Made by a program: the position numbers and the translations under genes
Origin: Pseudomonadota bacterium
Lineage (GTDB): Bacteria; Pseudomonadota; Alphaproteobacteria; Rhizobiales; Hyphomicrobiaceae
Assembly: GCA_023405815.1 (NCBI GenBank)
Contig: JAEXXM010000072.1
Coordinates: 1-64,000 of the forward strand
Length of the DNA stretch: 64,000 nucleotides
Reading direction: 5' to 3'
In this document: piece after piece, positions 44,206 through 52,925 of the stretch
How the letters are laid out: each line of letters opens with the position of its first letter
Numbering within the stretch: position 1 is the stretch's first letter
Notes under the pieces: generated by a model
Told to the model about the DNA's origin: nothing
Database searches by the model: none
What the model saw: only the letters and a program-made list of their open reading frames with translations

Positions 44206-45027
44206 TCAGGGGGCCGGGCAGCCGTTCCCCTGCCCGAGCACCAGCATCGCCACCAGCGCCGCTCCACCGACGATAATGCGCCACCACCCGAACAGGGCGA
44301 AGCCGTGCCGGCTCACGTAGTCGAGCAGGTAGCGCACCACGAACACCGCCGCGATGAACGCCGTGGCAAAGCCAAGCGCGATATTGGCAATGTCCGATAT
44401 CTGCAGGATCGACCAGTTCTTGTAGAGGTCGTAAGCGAAAGCGCCCGCCATCGTCGGCATGGCGAGGAAGAACGAGAATTCCGCCGCCGAGCGCTTGTCC
44501 GTGCCGAGCAGCATGGCTCCGACGATGGTTGCGCCGGAACGCGACACGCCGGGGATCATGGCGAAGCACTGCAGGATGCCGATCTTGAATGCGAGCGACA
44601 GCGGAAAGTCCATCGCGCTGGTGTAGCGCACCGGCAGATGCATTCGGTCGACGGCCAGGAGCACCACGCCGCCGAGGATCAGCATCACGGCAATGAGCAT
44701 CGGCGTCTCGAACAGAACGCCTTTGATGAAACCGTGCGCCGAAGCGCCGATCACGGCGGCGGGAAGGAAGGCGAGCAGCACGCCGAGGACGAAGCGCCGC
44801 GCCGCCGGATCGTAGGGAATTGCCAGCGCAATGCGCGTCAGCTTCACCGAGTAGACGCTGAGGATGGCAAGGATGGCGCCGAGCTGGATGAGGACTTCGA
44901 ACGTTTTTCCCGGCGTGCATACGCCGAGAAAGTGCTCCGTGAGCAGCAGATGCCCGGTTGACGATACCGGCAGGAACTCGGTCAATCCTTCGATGAGGCC
45001 AAGCAGGATCACTTCCCAGATCGGCAT
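44206..45027 (-). CDS. uppP: Undecaprenyl-diphosphatase UppP (BacA-type)
   Basis: A 273-residue polytopic membrane enzyme that dephosphorylates undecaprenyl pyrophosphate to recycle the lipid carrier of peptidoglycan and O-antigen synthesis. The family motifs are intact: LIEGLTEFLPVSSTGHLLL near the N-terminus (with the catalytic Glu/Ser/His) and IPGVSRSGATIVGAMLLG past the middle, including the essential Arg. About eight hydrophobic segments follow. The start (MPIWEVILLGLIEG) has GAGGCC upstream. It is convergent with ptsN (21-bp gap). Its presence often correlates with bacitracin tolerance. Confidence 0.96.
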   Translation of the reverse strand: MPIWEVILLGLIEGLTEFLPVSSTGHLLLTEHFLGVCTPGKTFEVLIQLGAILAILSVYSVKLTRIALAIPYDPAARRFVLGVLLAFLPAAVIGASAHGFIKGVLFETPMLIAVMLILGGVVLLAVDRMHLPVRYTSAMDFPLSLAFKIGILQCFAMIPGVSRSGATIVGAMLLGTDKRSAAEFSFFLAMPTMAGAFAYDLYKNWSILQISDIANIALGFATAFIAAVFVVRYLLDYVSRHGFALFGWWRIIVGGAALVAMLVLGQGNGCPAP

Positions 45028-45186
45028 TTCGGCCTCGCATCTCGTGAGCTGGATTGTGGGGCGGGAGAATTAGCAGGAATTACCGGTGAGCGGTGCCACT
45101 TCCGCGCCACATGGGACGATTGTCTTATTGCCCCTCGCACCCTAGGAGCAACGGGTGCCACTAAGAACGACGAGCGACGCTGAGCA

Positions 45187-45882
45187 ATGCACACGCTGAC
45201 GCACTTCCGCCTTTGCCCCTATTCGCGCGCTGCCCGCCTCGCGCTCGCCGAGCTGAGCCTCGAGGCGGAGCTGGTCGAGGAGCGTCCGTGGGAATGGCGT
45301 CCCGAGTTCCTCGCTCTTAACCCTGCCGGCGAATTGCCTGTGCTGCAAACGGACGGCGCGGCACCGTTGTGCGGCATTTACGCCATCTCCGAATACCTCG
45401 GCGAGATGCCGCCACCCGAGGGCGAGGAGGCTCAGCCGCTGCAGCTTTTCCCCGGGGATGCCGCCCAGCGCGCCGAGATCCGCCGCCTCGTCGACTGGTT
45501 CAACGGCAAGTTCGACCGCGAGGTGACGCAGGAGCTGCTGCAGGAAAAAGTTTATACTCGCCTGCGGCCGGACGCCGTGAGCACGCCCGAGGTCGAGTTC
45601 CTGCGCGCCATCCGCACCAACCTGCGCTACCATATGAGCTACATTAACTACCTCGCCGACCACCGGCGCTGGCTTGGCGGTGACGAGCTTTCCTTTGCCG
45701 ATCTCGCCGCCGCCGCGCACGTTTCGGTCGCCGACTATCTGGGCGAAGTGCCATGGGACGAGTTCCCGGTCGCCAAGACCTGGTATGCGCGCTTGAAGTC
45801 GCGGCGCGCTTTCCGCTCGATCCTGGCCGATCGGGTGCCGGGTGCATTGCCGGTCGCGCACTACGCCGATCTCGAATTCTGA
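45187..45882 (+). CDS. fzlA: Glutathione S-transferase-like FtsZ-binding protein FzlA
   Basis: A 231-residue GST-fold protein of the FzlA type. In Caulobacter, FzlA binds FtsZ filaments, curves them and is needed for constriction and septal wall synthesis. The start MHTLTHFRLCPYSRAARLALAELSLEAELVEERPWEW and the NPAGELPVL segment match that group. The C-terminal helical domain (FDREVTQELLQEKVYTRLRP...RTNLRYHMSYINYLADHRRWLGGDELSFADLA) also fits. It overlaps no neighbour and queG begins 10 nt after its stop, a probable operon. Confidence 0.88.
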   Translation: MHTLTHFRLCPYSRAARLALAELSLEAELVEERPWEWRPEFLALNPAGELPVLQTDGAAPLCGIYAISEYLGEMPPPEGEEAQPLQLFPGDAAQRAEIRRLVDWFNGKFDREVTQELLQEKVYTRLRPDAVSTPEVEFLRAIRTNLRYHMSYINYLADHRRWLGGDELSFADLAAAAHVSVADYLGEVPWDEFPVAKTWYARLKSRRAFRSILADRVPGALPVAHYADLEF

Positions 45883-45892
45883 TGGCTACGAC

Positions 45893-47014
45893 GTGACGGC
45901 ACAGCTCAAAGAACTGGTGCTCGAGAAGGCAGCCGCCCTCGGCTTCGATGCCGTGCGCATCACGACTCCCGATGCCGCCGGCGCCGCCGCCCCCCGTCTG
46001 GCTGAATTCCTCGCCGCAGGTCGCCACGGCGACATGGATTGGATGGCGGCGAACTGCCAGCGCCGACAAAGCCCCACGCATCTCTGGCCTGAGGTTCGCT
46101 CCATCGTCATGCTCGGCATGAGCTATGCGCCAGTGACCGACCCGCTCGATGCGCTGGACCACCCCCAGCGCGGCGCCATATCCGTCTATGCCCAGGGCAA
46201 GGACTATCACGACATCCTGAGGGGCAAGCTGAAGCAGCTCGCCGGACAGCTCGCGTCTGTAAGCGGCGCCGATGTCAAAGTCTTCGTCGATACCGCCCCG
46301 GTGATGGAGAAGCCTCTCGCTGCCGCCGCCGGCATCGGTTGGCAGGGCAAGAACACCATGCTGGTCTCGCGCCAGCACGGCTCATGGCTCTTCCTCGGCG
46401 CCATCTTCACCTCCGCCGAGCTGCCCGCCGATGCACCCGAGACCGACCATTGCGGCAGTTGCCGGCGCTGCCTCGACATCTGCCCGACGAACGCATTCCC
46501 CGCACCCTACCAGCTCGACGCGCGCCGCTGCCTCGCCTACCTGTCGATCGAGCACAAGGGGCACATCCCGAGTGAGTTCCGGCGCGCCATGGGCAACCGC
46601 GTGTTCGGTTGCGACGACTGTCTCGCCGTGTGCCCCTGGAACAAGTTTGCCGAGCGCGCACGCGAGGCACGCTTTGCCGCGCGTGTCGAGACCGACAATC
46701 CGCCGCTCGCCGAGTTGCTCACGCTCGACGACGCGGCATTCCGCACTCGCTTTGCCGGCACGCCGATCAAGCGCACAGGCCGCGACCGCTTCCTGCGCAA
46801 CGTGCTGATCGCCGCCGGCAACGCGCGCGATAGTAGTCTGCTGCCGCGCATCGAAGCGTTGCTCGCCGATGACTCTCCGCTCGTCCGCGCCATGGCGGTA
46901 TGGGCAATGCACCAGCTCACCGACGACGTCGGTGATACCCTTCGCCACCGACACCTTGCCCGCGAGGGCGACAGTTCTGTACGCGCCGAATGGGAGGCGG
47001 CGGCAGCGCCATGA
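45893..47014 (+). CDS. queG: Epoxyqueuosine reductase QueG
   Basis: A 373-residue iron-sulfur, cobalamin-dependent enzyme that reduces epoxyqueuosine to queuosine in tRNA (anticodons GUN). The N-terminal domain has VMLGMSYAP, KDYHDILRGKLKQLA and FVDTAPVMEKPLAAAAGIGWQGKNTMLVS. Two [4Fe-4S] clusters are visible: CGSCRRCLDICPTNAF and CDDCLAVCPWNKF. A HEAT-like C-terminal part carries DRFLRNVLIAAGNARD. The start is taken as GTG 45893, 10 nt after the fzlA stop, since the upstream open frame lies inside fzlA; the ribosome binding site is weak. The stop overlaps the next start (ATGA). Confidence 0.94.
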   Translation: MTAQLKELVLEKAAALGFDAVRITTPDAAGAAAPRLAEFLAAGRHGDMDWMAANCQRRQSPTHLWPEVRSIVMLGMSYAPVTDPLDALDHPQRGAISVYAQGKDYHDILRGKLKQLAGQLASVSGADVKVFVDTAPVMEKPLAAAAGIGWQGKNTMLVSRQHGSWLFLGAIFTSAELPADAPETDHCGSCRRCLDICPTNAFPAPYQLDARRCLAYLSIEHKGHIPSEFRRAMGNRVFGCDDCLAVCPWNKFAERAREARFAARVETDNPPLAELLTLDDAAFRTRFAGTPIKRTGRDRFLRNVLIAAGNARDSSLLPRIEALLADDSPLVRAMAVWAMHQLTDDVGDTLRHRHLAREGDSSVRAEWEAAAAP

Positions 47015-47910
47015 GCCACCTCTTCTGTTTCGGTCTCGGCTATAGCGCCCTGCACACCGCGCGCCGGCTCGCGGCCGAAGGCTGGACCATCGCCGGCACC
47101 GCACGCACGCCTGAAGGAGCCGCGGCAATCGTCGAGGAAGGCTACGAGGCCCACGTCTTCGATGGCCTCCGTCGCAACCCTGACATTGCAGCGGCGCTTT
47201 CCCGCGCGACGCACGTGCTCATCTCGGTGCCCCCAGGCGAGCAGGATCCCGTGCTGCGGCACCACGGCCCCGATCTGCGCGCCGCGCCGACGCTCAAATG
47301 GATCGGCTATCTCTCCACTGTCGGCGTCTATGGCGACAGCCAAGGCGCCTGGATCGACGAGACGGCCCCGATGGACGCGACGTCCGTGCGCGGCCGCCAG
47401 CGGATCGCCGCCGAGACGGCGTGGCTCGATCTCGGCCGCACGCTGCATCTTCCGACGCAAGTGTTTCGTCTGGCGGGAATCTACGGCCCGGGCCGCAGTG
47501 CCATCGATCGGCTGCGCGATGGAACGGCACATCGCATCGTCAAGCCCGGCCAGGTGTTCAACCGCATCCACGTCGACGACATCGCGCGCACGGTCTGTGC
47601 CGCCATCGTCGGACCCAAGATGAGCGATGTCTATAACGTCACCGACGACGAGCCGGCACCGCCCCAGGACGTGGTTGTCTATGCCGCCGAGCTCTTGGGC
47701 GTGCCTGCGCCCCCCGAGATCGCTTTCGCCGACGCCGATCTGTCGCCCATGGCGCGCAGCTTCTATGCCGACAACAAACGCGTAAGCAACGCGCGGCTGC
47801 ACCAAGAGCTTGGCGTCACTCTGAAATTTCCGACCTATCGCGAAGGTCTGCGCGCCATTCTCGCCGGCACGCCCCAGCCCGGCATCGTCTCCACAACGGA
47901 TTTCACCTGA
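47011..47910 (+). CDS. SDR-family NAD(P)-dependent epimerase-like protein
   Basis: A 299-residue Rossmann-fold protein. FCFGLGYSALHTARRLAAEGWTIAGTART at the N-terminus is the cofactor-binding motif, shifted from GxxGxxG to GLGYSA. GYLSTVGVYGDSQGAWIDETAP follows, with VFRLAGIYGPGRSAIDRL and FNRIHVDDIARTVCAAI. These are typical of the atypical SDR group that includes E. coli YeeZ. Substrate unknown. ATG 47011 overlaps the queG stop, so it is translationally coupled to queG in the fzlA-queG unit. Confidence 0.85.
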   Translation: MSHLFCFGLGYSALHTARRLAAEGWTIAGTARTPEGAAAIVEEGYEAHVFDGLRRNPDIAAALSRATHVLISVPPGEQDPVLRHHGPDLRAAPTLKWIGYLSTVGVYGDSQGAWIDETAPMDATSVRGRQRIAAETAWLDLGRTLHLPTQVFRLAGIYGPGRSAIDRLRDGTAHRIVKPGQVFNRIHVDDIARTVCAAIVGPKMSDVYNVTDDEPAPPQDVVVYAAELLGVPAPPEIAFADADLSPMARSFYADNKRVSNARLHQELGVTLKFPTYREGLRAILAGTPQPGIVSTTDFT

Positions 47911-48025
47911 ACGCCGCCGTTCAGGCGCCGTTCAACCGCCCCTCGCTTTATTGGCGAAATTGGGTCGCGCTTTTGCCGCGACTGAAGGAGCGCCCGCTCC
48001 TTCGGATACCATTGGCGAGGATGTC

Positions 48026-49525
48026 ATGCGGTCGGCAACGAGTTGCCTCGGTCGCGGCGCGCTTTGCGCCGTGGCGATGATGAGTTGGGTCTACAGCGCT
48101 TCGGCGGCCAACGACGACGCCCACGCCCTCGCACAGAAGTTCTCCCAGGCGGCAGAGGAAAGCGAGCGCGCCGAGGAGGCGCGCCAGGCCGAGGCACGCG
48201 CAAAGGCGCAGGCCGAGGCGAAGAAGAAGGCCGATGCAGAGAAACGCAAAGCCGCCGATGCGCAACGCGCGGCCGACGAGGCCGAGATGCTCCGCAACGC
48301 AGAAGCAGAGGCGGAGGCTCGACGCGCTGTCGACCAGGCGCGCACGGAAGCTGCCATCAAGCGCGAGGCCGAGCAGGCACGCATCGAGGGCGAGCGCCAG
48401 GCAGCGCGCGCGCAGGCCGAGCGCATCGCCGAGGAGGCACGCCAGCAGAAGATCGTCCAGGATCGCGAAGCCGAGGAGAAGCGTCGCGATGAGGCCGAGC
48501 GCCTCGCCCGCGAGGTCGAGGAAAAGCGTATTGCCGACGAAAAGCGCATCGCCGACGAGCGCATCGCCGCCGAGAAGGCGGCAGCCGAGCGCAAGGCCGA
48601 GGCCGCACGCGTTGCCGAGGAAAACCGCAGGGCCGAGGAGGCCAGGCTTGCAGACATCCAGCGCAAAGCCAAAGAGGCGGAGGAGAAGCGCCGCACCGAG
48701 GAAGCCCGCGTTGAGGAGCTGAAGCGTCAGGCGGAGGCCGCCGAGGCCAAGCGCAAGGCCGAGGAGGAGCGCCTCGCCGAGCAGCGCCGCATCGGCGATG
48801 CCAAGGCGGCAGAGCAGCGCGCTGCTCTCGAAGCCCAGCGCGCAGCCGAGGCCCAGCGCATTGCCGAGAAGTTCCGTCTCGCCCGCGAGGCCCGCGAGCG
48901 CAACAACGCGACCCGCAACAGCCTCGGCGGTCCGCTGCCCGACAACGATCCACCGTCGCCCTTCATCGCCTCGACGCCGGCCCCGCGCGCGACGTACCCG
49001 CAGAAGGTGACCGTCCTCGTCGTCATGCAGCCGCGCCGCCACGGCTTTGCCGGTGCGAAGATGACTGCCAACCCCGTGCTCTGCGTCGGCAACGACTGCT
49101 ACGTCAGCAACGGCGCCGGCAGCCAGGCGCGCCAGATGCGCCGTGCGCAGGCGCTCGGACCGGGCAACACCATCGGCCGCAACGCCGGCGTCTGCCGCAA
49201 CCACACGACGTGCGTGTTCCGCGGCGTGACGCTCTCAGGCCCGATGTCCGCCATCCAGCCAGTCGATATGGGATTCCTTCGCCACGACCGGAAAGAGATC
49301 CGCACCGTCGCGCCCGACACCACCTGCGGCGCCGACGGGGGGCAGCTTGCCTGCTCGGGTCCGGTCGAGACTGAAGGCTATCGCGCCTGGATCGTGCCCG
49401 AGGCCGTCGCCGAGAAGGCAGGCGCGCGCGCTCTCGAGGATGCCGTCGATCAGGGGCTCCCTGCCGCGCGCTCGGCCGCCTACGGCAACTGGAATTCAAC
49501 CGTTCAGGCCTTGCCCGCGAGGTAG
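48026..49525 (+). CDS. Secreted coiled-coil protein with cysteine-rich C-terminal domain
   Basis: A 499-residue exported protein. The signal peptide is residues 1-27 (MRSATSCLGRGALCAVAMMSWVYSASA). A very long Ala/Glu/Arg/Lys coiled coil, like TolA, covers about 30-300 (many repeats of A-E-E-K-R-R-A-E type). A proline linker follows (PLPDNDPPSPFIASTPAPRATYP) and then a globular domain with six cysteines in pairs (VLCVGNDCYVSN, VCRNHTTCVFRG, TTCGADGGQLACSG). The domain is known to me only from Hyphomicrobiales proteins. Bridging periplasmic roles are possible but unproven. It overlaps the convergent YiiX-like gene by 22 bp. Confidence 0.75.
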   Translation: MRSATSCLGRGALCAVAMMSWVYSASAANDDAHALAQKFSQAAEESERAEEARQAEARAKAQAEAKKKADAEKRKAADAQRAADEAEMLRNAEAEAEARRAVDQARTEAAIKREAEQARIEGERQAARAQAERIAEEARQQKIVQDREAEEKRRDEAERLAREVEEKRIADEKRIADERIAAEKAAAERKAEAARVAEENRRAEEARLADIQRKAKEAEEKRRTEEARVEELKRQAEAAEAKRKAEEERLAEQRRIGDAKAAEQRAALEAQRAAEAQRIAEKFRLAREARERNNATRNSLGGPLPDNDPPSPFIASTPAPRATYPQKVTVLVVMQPRRHGFAGAKMTANPVLCVGNDCYVSNGAGSQARQMRRAQALGPGNTIGRNAGVCRNHTTCVFRGVTLSGPMSAIQPVDMGFLRHDRKEIRTVAPDTTCGADGGQLACSGPVETEGYRAWIVPEAVAEKAGARALEDAVDQGLPAARSAAYGNWNSTVQALPAR

Positions 49526-50886
49526 CCGATCTCCCCGCCCGAAGCTTCCCGCTTGGCCTCGAGGAATTCGTAGACCTCGCGCGCGTGTAACGGCCGCCCC
49601 GTACGGTCGATGCTGCGCCGCTCCAGCGCCAAGAGCTCCCCGAGCAACGGCTCGGCCGTCTTGTGCAGCATGGCGACGGCCTGGATGGTCGAGCGGCGCA
49701 TGTTCGGCGGAACCTTCGGCACGACGTCGGCGATCAGCTCCTTCGCGCGCGATGACAGTTGCCCCGAAAGGCGTCCGAGCAATCCGATCAGCTTGATCGG
49801 AATGTCCTCGCGGAAGCGATAGCCGTGCTCGTCCATCCAGAGAAACAAGCGGTCCATCAGGAGGTCCTGGAGCCTGAGGCGCGATGTCACGCGATAGTCC
49901 TGCCACTCCGCGACGAGATCGAATGACGGCTCGAGCTCGATGTCAGCCGGCGCGAACGTCTCTCGCGCCGTGACGCCGATGCGCTCGACGAAATCCCGGT
50001 TCTTCATGTCGAAGCGAGTGGTGAACGTCGGCAGCAGGTACTTCTGGTCCGTCGCCAGTGCAAAAGCCTTGCGCACCAGCTTGGAGCAGAACAGCTCCTT
50101 GTCGCCGGAAAGCTCCATCGTGAAGTCGTACCAGATGTGCCGCCCGCCGCGCTCTTGCGACCGGCGCACGACATCATGGATGAGCGCCGCCGCCCGCGCC
50201 GCCACGTGCTGATCGCGGTGACGGAATAGCACGCAGCGTCCGAGGCCATGCTCCAGCGTATAGCTGAGCGGATTGATGACGGCCCCTTCCTCGATCAGCG
50301 CCTCCACGACCCAATGCTTCCCGTTCGCATCAGTGTGGATGATGGCAAGATGGCTGAACTGGCTGTCGACGTCGCCGATGCGTGCGATGGCGGCGCTGTT
50401 GTGATGCATGCCGCGCATCAGCAATAGGTCGCCGGACCGGAAATCGAGGTCCTGGCCGCAATCGTAGGCCGGATTGACGAGCGTGTTCATGTTGCGGCCG
50501 CTGAAGCCCCGCAGCGTCTTCTCCTCCGGGCCGAGCTGCGCATAGCGGATGTTCAGCTCACCCAGCATGTCCGTCGCATAGCGCGCGATGCGCAGCGCGT
50601 TGCGCAGCGCCTTCTGCCCGGCAAGGGTGAGGAAGCCGCGCGCCTGCCAGTCCGCGATCTGGTCTCGCAACTGCAGGCGCAGAGCGAAGATGGACTGCGC
50701 GATCTCCGGTGCGGCACGCATCAGCGTCTGCACGTCGTACCTGTCGAGGCTGATGTTGAACGTCGCCTCGTAGAGCTCGGTCAGGTTCGCGGCCAGCTCC
50801 TTTGCAGTCGCAGCCGGCCGCGCAGCAATCTCCTTGACGGCCTGAAGGTCGTCCTCCAGCCGATATCGGGGCGTGGTATGCAGCAT
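49504..50886 (-). CDS. YiiX/YebB-like permuted NlpC/P60 cysteine hydrolase
   Basis: A 460-residue protein. An N-terminal helical domain (about 1-150) is followed by a YaeF/YiiX-type permuted NlpC/P60 domain. The histidine lies in DSQFSHLAIIHTD, and the nucleophilic cysteine in KELFCSKLVRKAF, which in this permuted family comes after the histidine. Acidic and tyrosine residues around HIWYDFTMELSGD fit the active site. Such enzymes act on lipid- or peptide-type amide bonds; substrates are unclear. The ribosome binding site GGAGGGGAGGGAT is strong. There is no signal peptide, so it is cytosolic. Confidence 0.82.
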   Translation of the reverse strand: MLHTTPRYRLEDDLQAVKEIAARPAATAKELAANLTELYEATFNISLDRYDVQTLMRAAPEIAQSIFALRLQLRDQIADWQARGFLTLAGQKALRNALRIARYATDMLGELNIRYAQLGPEEKTLRGFSGRNMNTLVNPAYDCGQDLDFRSGDLLLMRGMHHNSAAIARIGDVDSQFSHLAIIHTDANGKHWVVEALIEEGAVINPLSYTLEHGLGRCVLFRHRDQHVAARAAALIHDVVRRSQERGGRHIWYDFTMELSGDKELFCSKLVRKAFALATDQKYLLPTFTTRFDMKNRDFVERIGVTARETFAPADIELEPSFDLVAEWQDYRVTSRLRLQDLLMDRLFLWMDEHGYRFREDIPIKLIGLLGRLSGQLSSRAKELIADVVPKVPPNMRRSTIQAVAMLHKTAEPLLGELLALERRSIDRTGRPLHAREVYEFLEAKREASGGEIGYLAGKA

Positions 50887-50958
50887 CCGATCCCTCCCCT
50901 CCCTCTTTGGCAGCTCCTTAGCATGCCAGGGAAAGACGACGGATGCATGTTCGCAACA

Positions 50959-51537
50959 TCATGAAGGGCTGCTGCCGCCCAAGAGCTTCACCGAGCTCGC
51001 CTGCGGGCCCATTGGCCCCTCGGAGACGGCCCGGATCACATGCACGATGGAGCCGACCTTTATCTCCCCGAACGAGCCGTTTCCGCACACATCTCGCGAA
51101 AAATAGAGGTCTGGTGAGTCCTTCACCTCGATGAAGCCGTAGTTCTGATCGGGAAAGAGCCGCACCACGACCCCCGTGTCCCCGGCCGATCCATGCTGCT
51201 TTACTTCACCCTTGCGGATGGCCGTGATCTGCTCGAGCTGGCGCTCGGCGGCCTCGAAGACGCGGTTGACGATCGGCAGATGATCGCCCTTCGCCGCGCG
51301 GCGCTCCTCCTCGCCCTTGGCCACGACCGGCGCGCGCCCGGGAACGTCGATCTCGACGGCGATGCCGAGCGGCGGCTTGGCGCCTTCCGGACTGCGATGG
51401 GGAATTTCGACGACGACGCGCGCACCCGTGATGTTCGGGTGGAAGCGCTGCAGCCGCTCAACACGCTCGCGGATCAGTTCTTCCAGGGAAGCTGAGGTCT
51501 CCACGTTCTTGAATGCGATCTGCAGGGGTCTTTCCAT
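50959..51537 (-). CDS. HPF/RaiA-like ribosome-associated domain fused to a cold-shock domain
   Basis: A 192-residue two-domain protein. Residues 1-105 match the HPF/RaiA (sigma-54 modulation) fold: PLQIAFKNVETSASLEELIRERVERLQRFHPNITGARVVVEIP and the ERRAAKGDHLPIVNRVFEAAERQLEQI helix. Residues 115-190 form an OB-type cold-shock domain, TGVVVRLFPDQNYGFIEVKDSPDLYFSRDV. It could bind ribosomes and RNA together. This is not the classical hpf of the rpoN operon. ATG 51537 gives the family N-terminus. Confidence 0.87.
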   Translation of the reverse strand: MERPLQIAFKNVETSASLEELIRERVERLQRFHPNITGARVVVEIPHRSPEGAKPPLGIAVEIDVPGRAPVVAKGEEERRAAKGDHLPIVNRVFEAAERQLEQITAIRKGEVKQHGSAGDTGVVVRLFPDQNYGFIEVKDSPDLYFSRDVCGNGSFGEIKVGSIVHVIRAVSEGPMGPQASSVKLLGGSSPS

Positions 51538-51742
51538 CTTTCTTTTTCTCCGTTCAGTGCCGTGAAGTGATCGTGCAGGAATGACAGCGTCCACTCATGG
51601 TCGTCGAATGGCGAAGCGGTGGTAATTGACGCCCCGCAAGCCGATGAGATTGTGGCGCTGATGTTGACATGGCGACGAGCCGCTGGCTTGCCAACCGATG
51701 GGCCCGCGACACGGAGTGCTCCCGTGCGCGCGCCCACGGCGG

Positions 51743-52015
51743 CTACTGGTCCAAATTGTTGATGTTGAGCGTATCGGTGTTGGCATCGACGTCCGCCGGA
51801 TTGAACGGCGTCGGATCGTTCTCGATGCCCGGTTGTGGTGGTTTCGCGTTTGGGTTCGCCCAGGGGGGCCGATAACCCGCTTCGCTTTCAGCCGGCACGG
51901 CTGCAGGCTTCTCGATTTGTAAGCTCGTACCCTGGTCGCCGCCGGCGATGGCAGGGAAGGAAATTGCAGCCGTCAGGCACGCGACGGCAACCACGCGAAG
52001 GCCCCATGGCATCAT
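51743..52015 (-). CDS. Small hypothetical secreted protein
   Basis: A 90-residue protein with a signal peptide (MMPWGLRVVAVACLTAAISFPAIA) and a short mature part rich in Pro, Asn and Asp (PPWANPNAKPPQPGIENDPTPFNPADVDANTDTLNINNLDQ), probably unstructured. No family recognised. The ribosome binding site AAGGGCGAG is plausible. It could be a periplasmic tether or a lost-function fragment. Confidence 0.55.
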   Translation of the reverse strand: MMPWGLRVVAVACLTAAISFPAIAGGDQGTSLQIEKPAAVPAESEAGYRPPWANPNAKPPQPGIENDPTPFNPADVDANTDTLNINNLDQ

Positions 52016-52081
52016 GGCGGAGCTCGCCCTTCTGTAACCGCGAACACCAGCTTTCCACGGACTGGCGCCGCTGTCGATGCC

Positions 52082-52891
52082 TCATTCGCGCCGCGGCAGC
52101 CTGCCTTCCGCCACTTCCGAGATTTTATTGAAAAGCAGCGACAAGTCCTGCGGCCGCGACAGGCGGTGCTCGCCGTCGGGAATCTCGATCATCTCGGCCC
52201 AATCGCCTTTGAGAAGGCGCATGAGTTCCCGCACATGTCCGATCGGCACAGCGGTATCGAGCCGCCCTTGCAGGATGACGATGGGCCTGCCGGGGTCGAA
52301 GGGTTTGTTTGCCATGAGGTGATCGCGCCCCTCCTCGATGAGCGCGCGCGTAATGGCATAGGGCTCGCCATACTCCGATGGTTGGTGGTACACGCCGGCG
52401 GCATCGAGGTCACGCCGCGCCTTGGCGTCGAACTGCTTCCACATCAGCTCCTCGGTCATGTCCCAGGCCGGCGCTATGAGCACGAGTCCGACGATGCGTA
52501 TGGCCTCCTGAGGGGCCGTGGCCATCAGGCGCTTGAGCAGCAGCAGCGCGATGTAGCCGCCCATGCTCGAGCCGATGATGATCTGCCGCCCGCGCGTGAG
52601 GCGGAACACGGCCTCTGCCTCATCGAGCCAGCTCCCGATCGTCCCACCCTCGAACTCGCCGCTGGAGACGCCGTGGCCGGAATAGTCGAAGCGCGTGCAG
52701 CCATAGCCGTTTGCCTGCGCAAACGCGGCAAGCTCGGTCGCCTTGGTGCTCGCCATGTCCGACCGGTAGCCCGACAGCCAGAAGAGGCCGGTGCCTCCCT
52801 CAGGAGCCGGCTCGAGCCGATAGGCGATGCGGCGGGGGGGCGCGGAAACACCAAGACCCAAGTCAAGGAATTGCGGTTCGCTCTCACTCAA
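52082..52891 (-). CDS. Alpha/beta hydrolase (serine peptidase/thioesterase-like)
   Basis: A 269-residue cytosolic alpha/beta hydrolase. GLFWLSGYRSDMASTKATELAAFA, then CTRFDYSGHGVSSGEFEGGTIGSW and the nucleophile elbow IIGSSMGGYIALLL (Ser in G-S-S-M-G). IVILQGRLDTAVP holds the Asp and IPDGEHRLSRPQDL the His. The set resembles ABHD10-type hydrolases acting on thioesters or mycophenolic-acid-type glucuronides; substrate unknown. The start is taken as TTG 52891 (AAAGGG 8 nt upstream), because the only upstream ATGs lie inside the divergent glycosyltransferase gene. Confidence 0.85.
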   Translation of the reverse strand: MSESEPQFLDLGLGVSAPPRRIAYRLEPAPEGGTGLFWLSGYRSDMASTKATELAAFAQANGYGCTRFDYSGHGVSSGEFEGGTIGSWLDEAEAVFRLTRGRQIIIGSSMGGYIALLLLKRLMATAPQEAIRIVGLVLIAPAWDMTEELMWKQFDAKARRDLDAAGVYHQPSEYGEPYAITRALIEEGRDHLMANKPFDPGRPIVILQGRLDTAVPIGHVRELMRLLKGDWAEMIEIPDGEHRLSRPQDLSLLFNKISEVAEGRLPRRE

Positions 52892-52925
52892 TCTAAACAA
52901 CCCTTTCGCCGCCGGAGGATAGCTT

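Noticed and set aside
47948..49204. Leu/Gly-rich open frame antisense to the coiled-coil protein, resembling a membrane protein
   Set aside because: The apparent hydrophobic repeats are the complement of GAG/GCC-rich coiled-coil codons; the sense frame has signal peptide, linker and cysteine domain.
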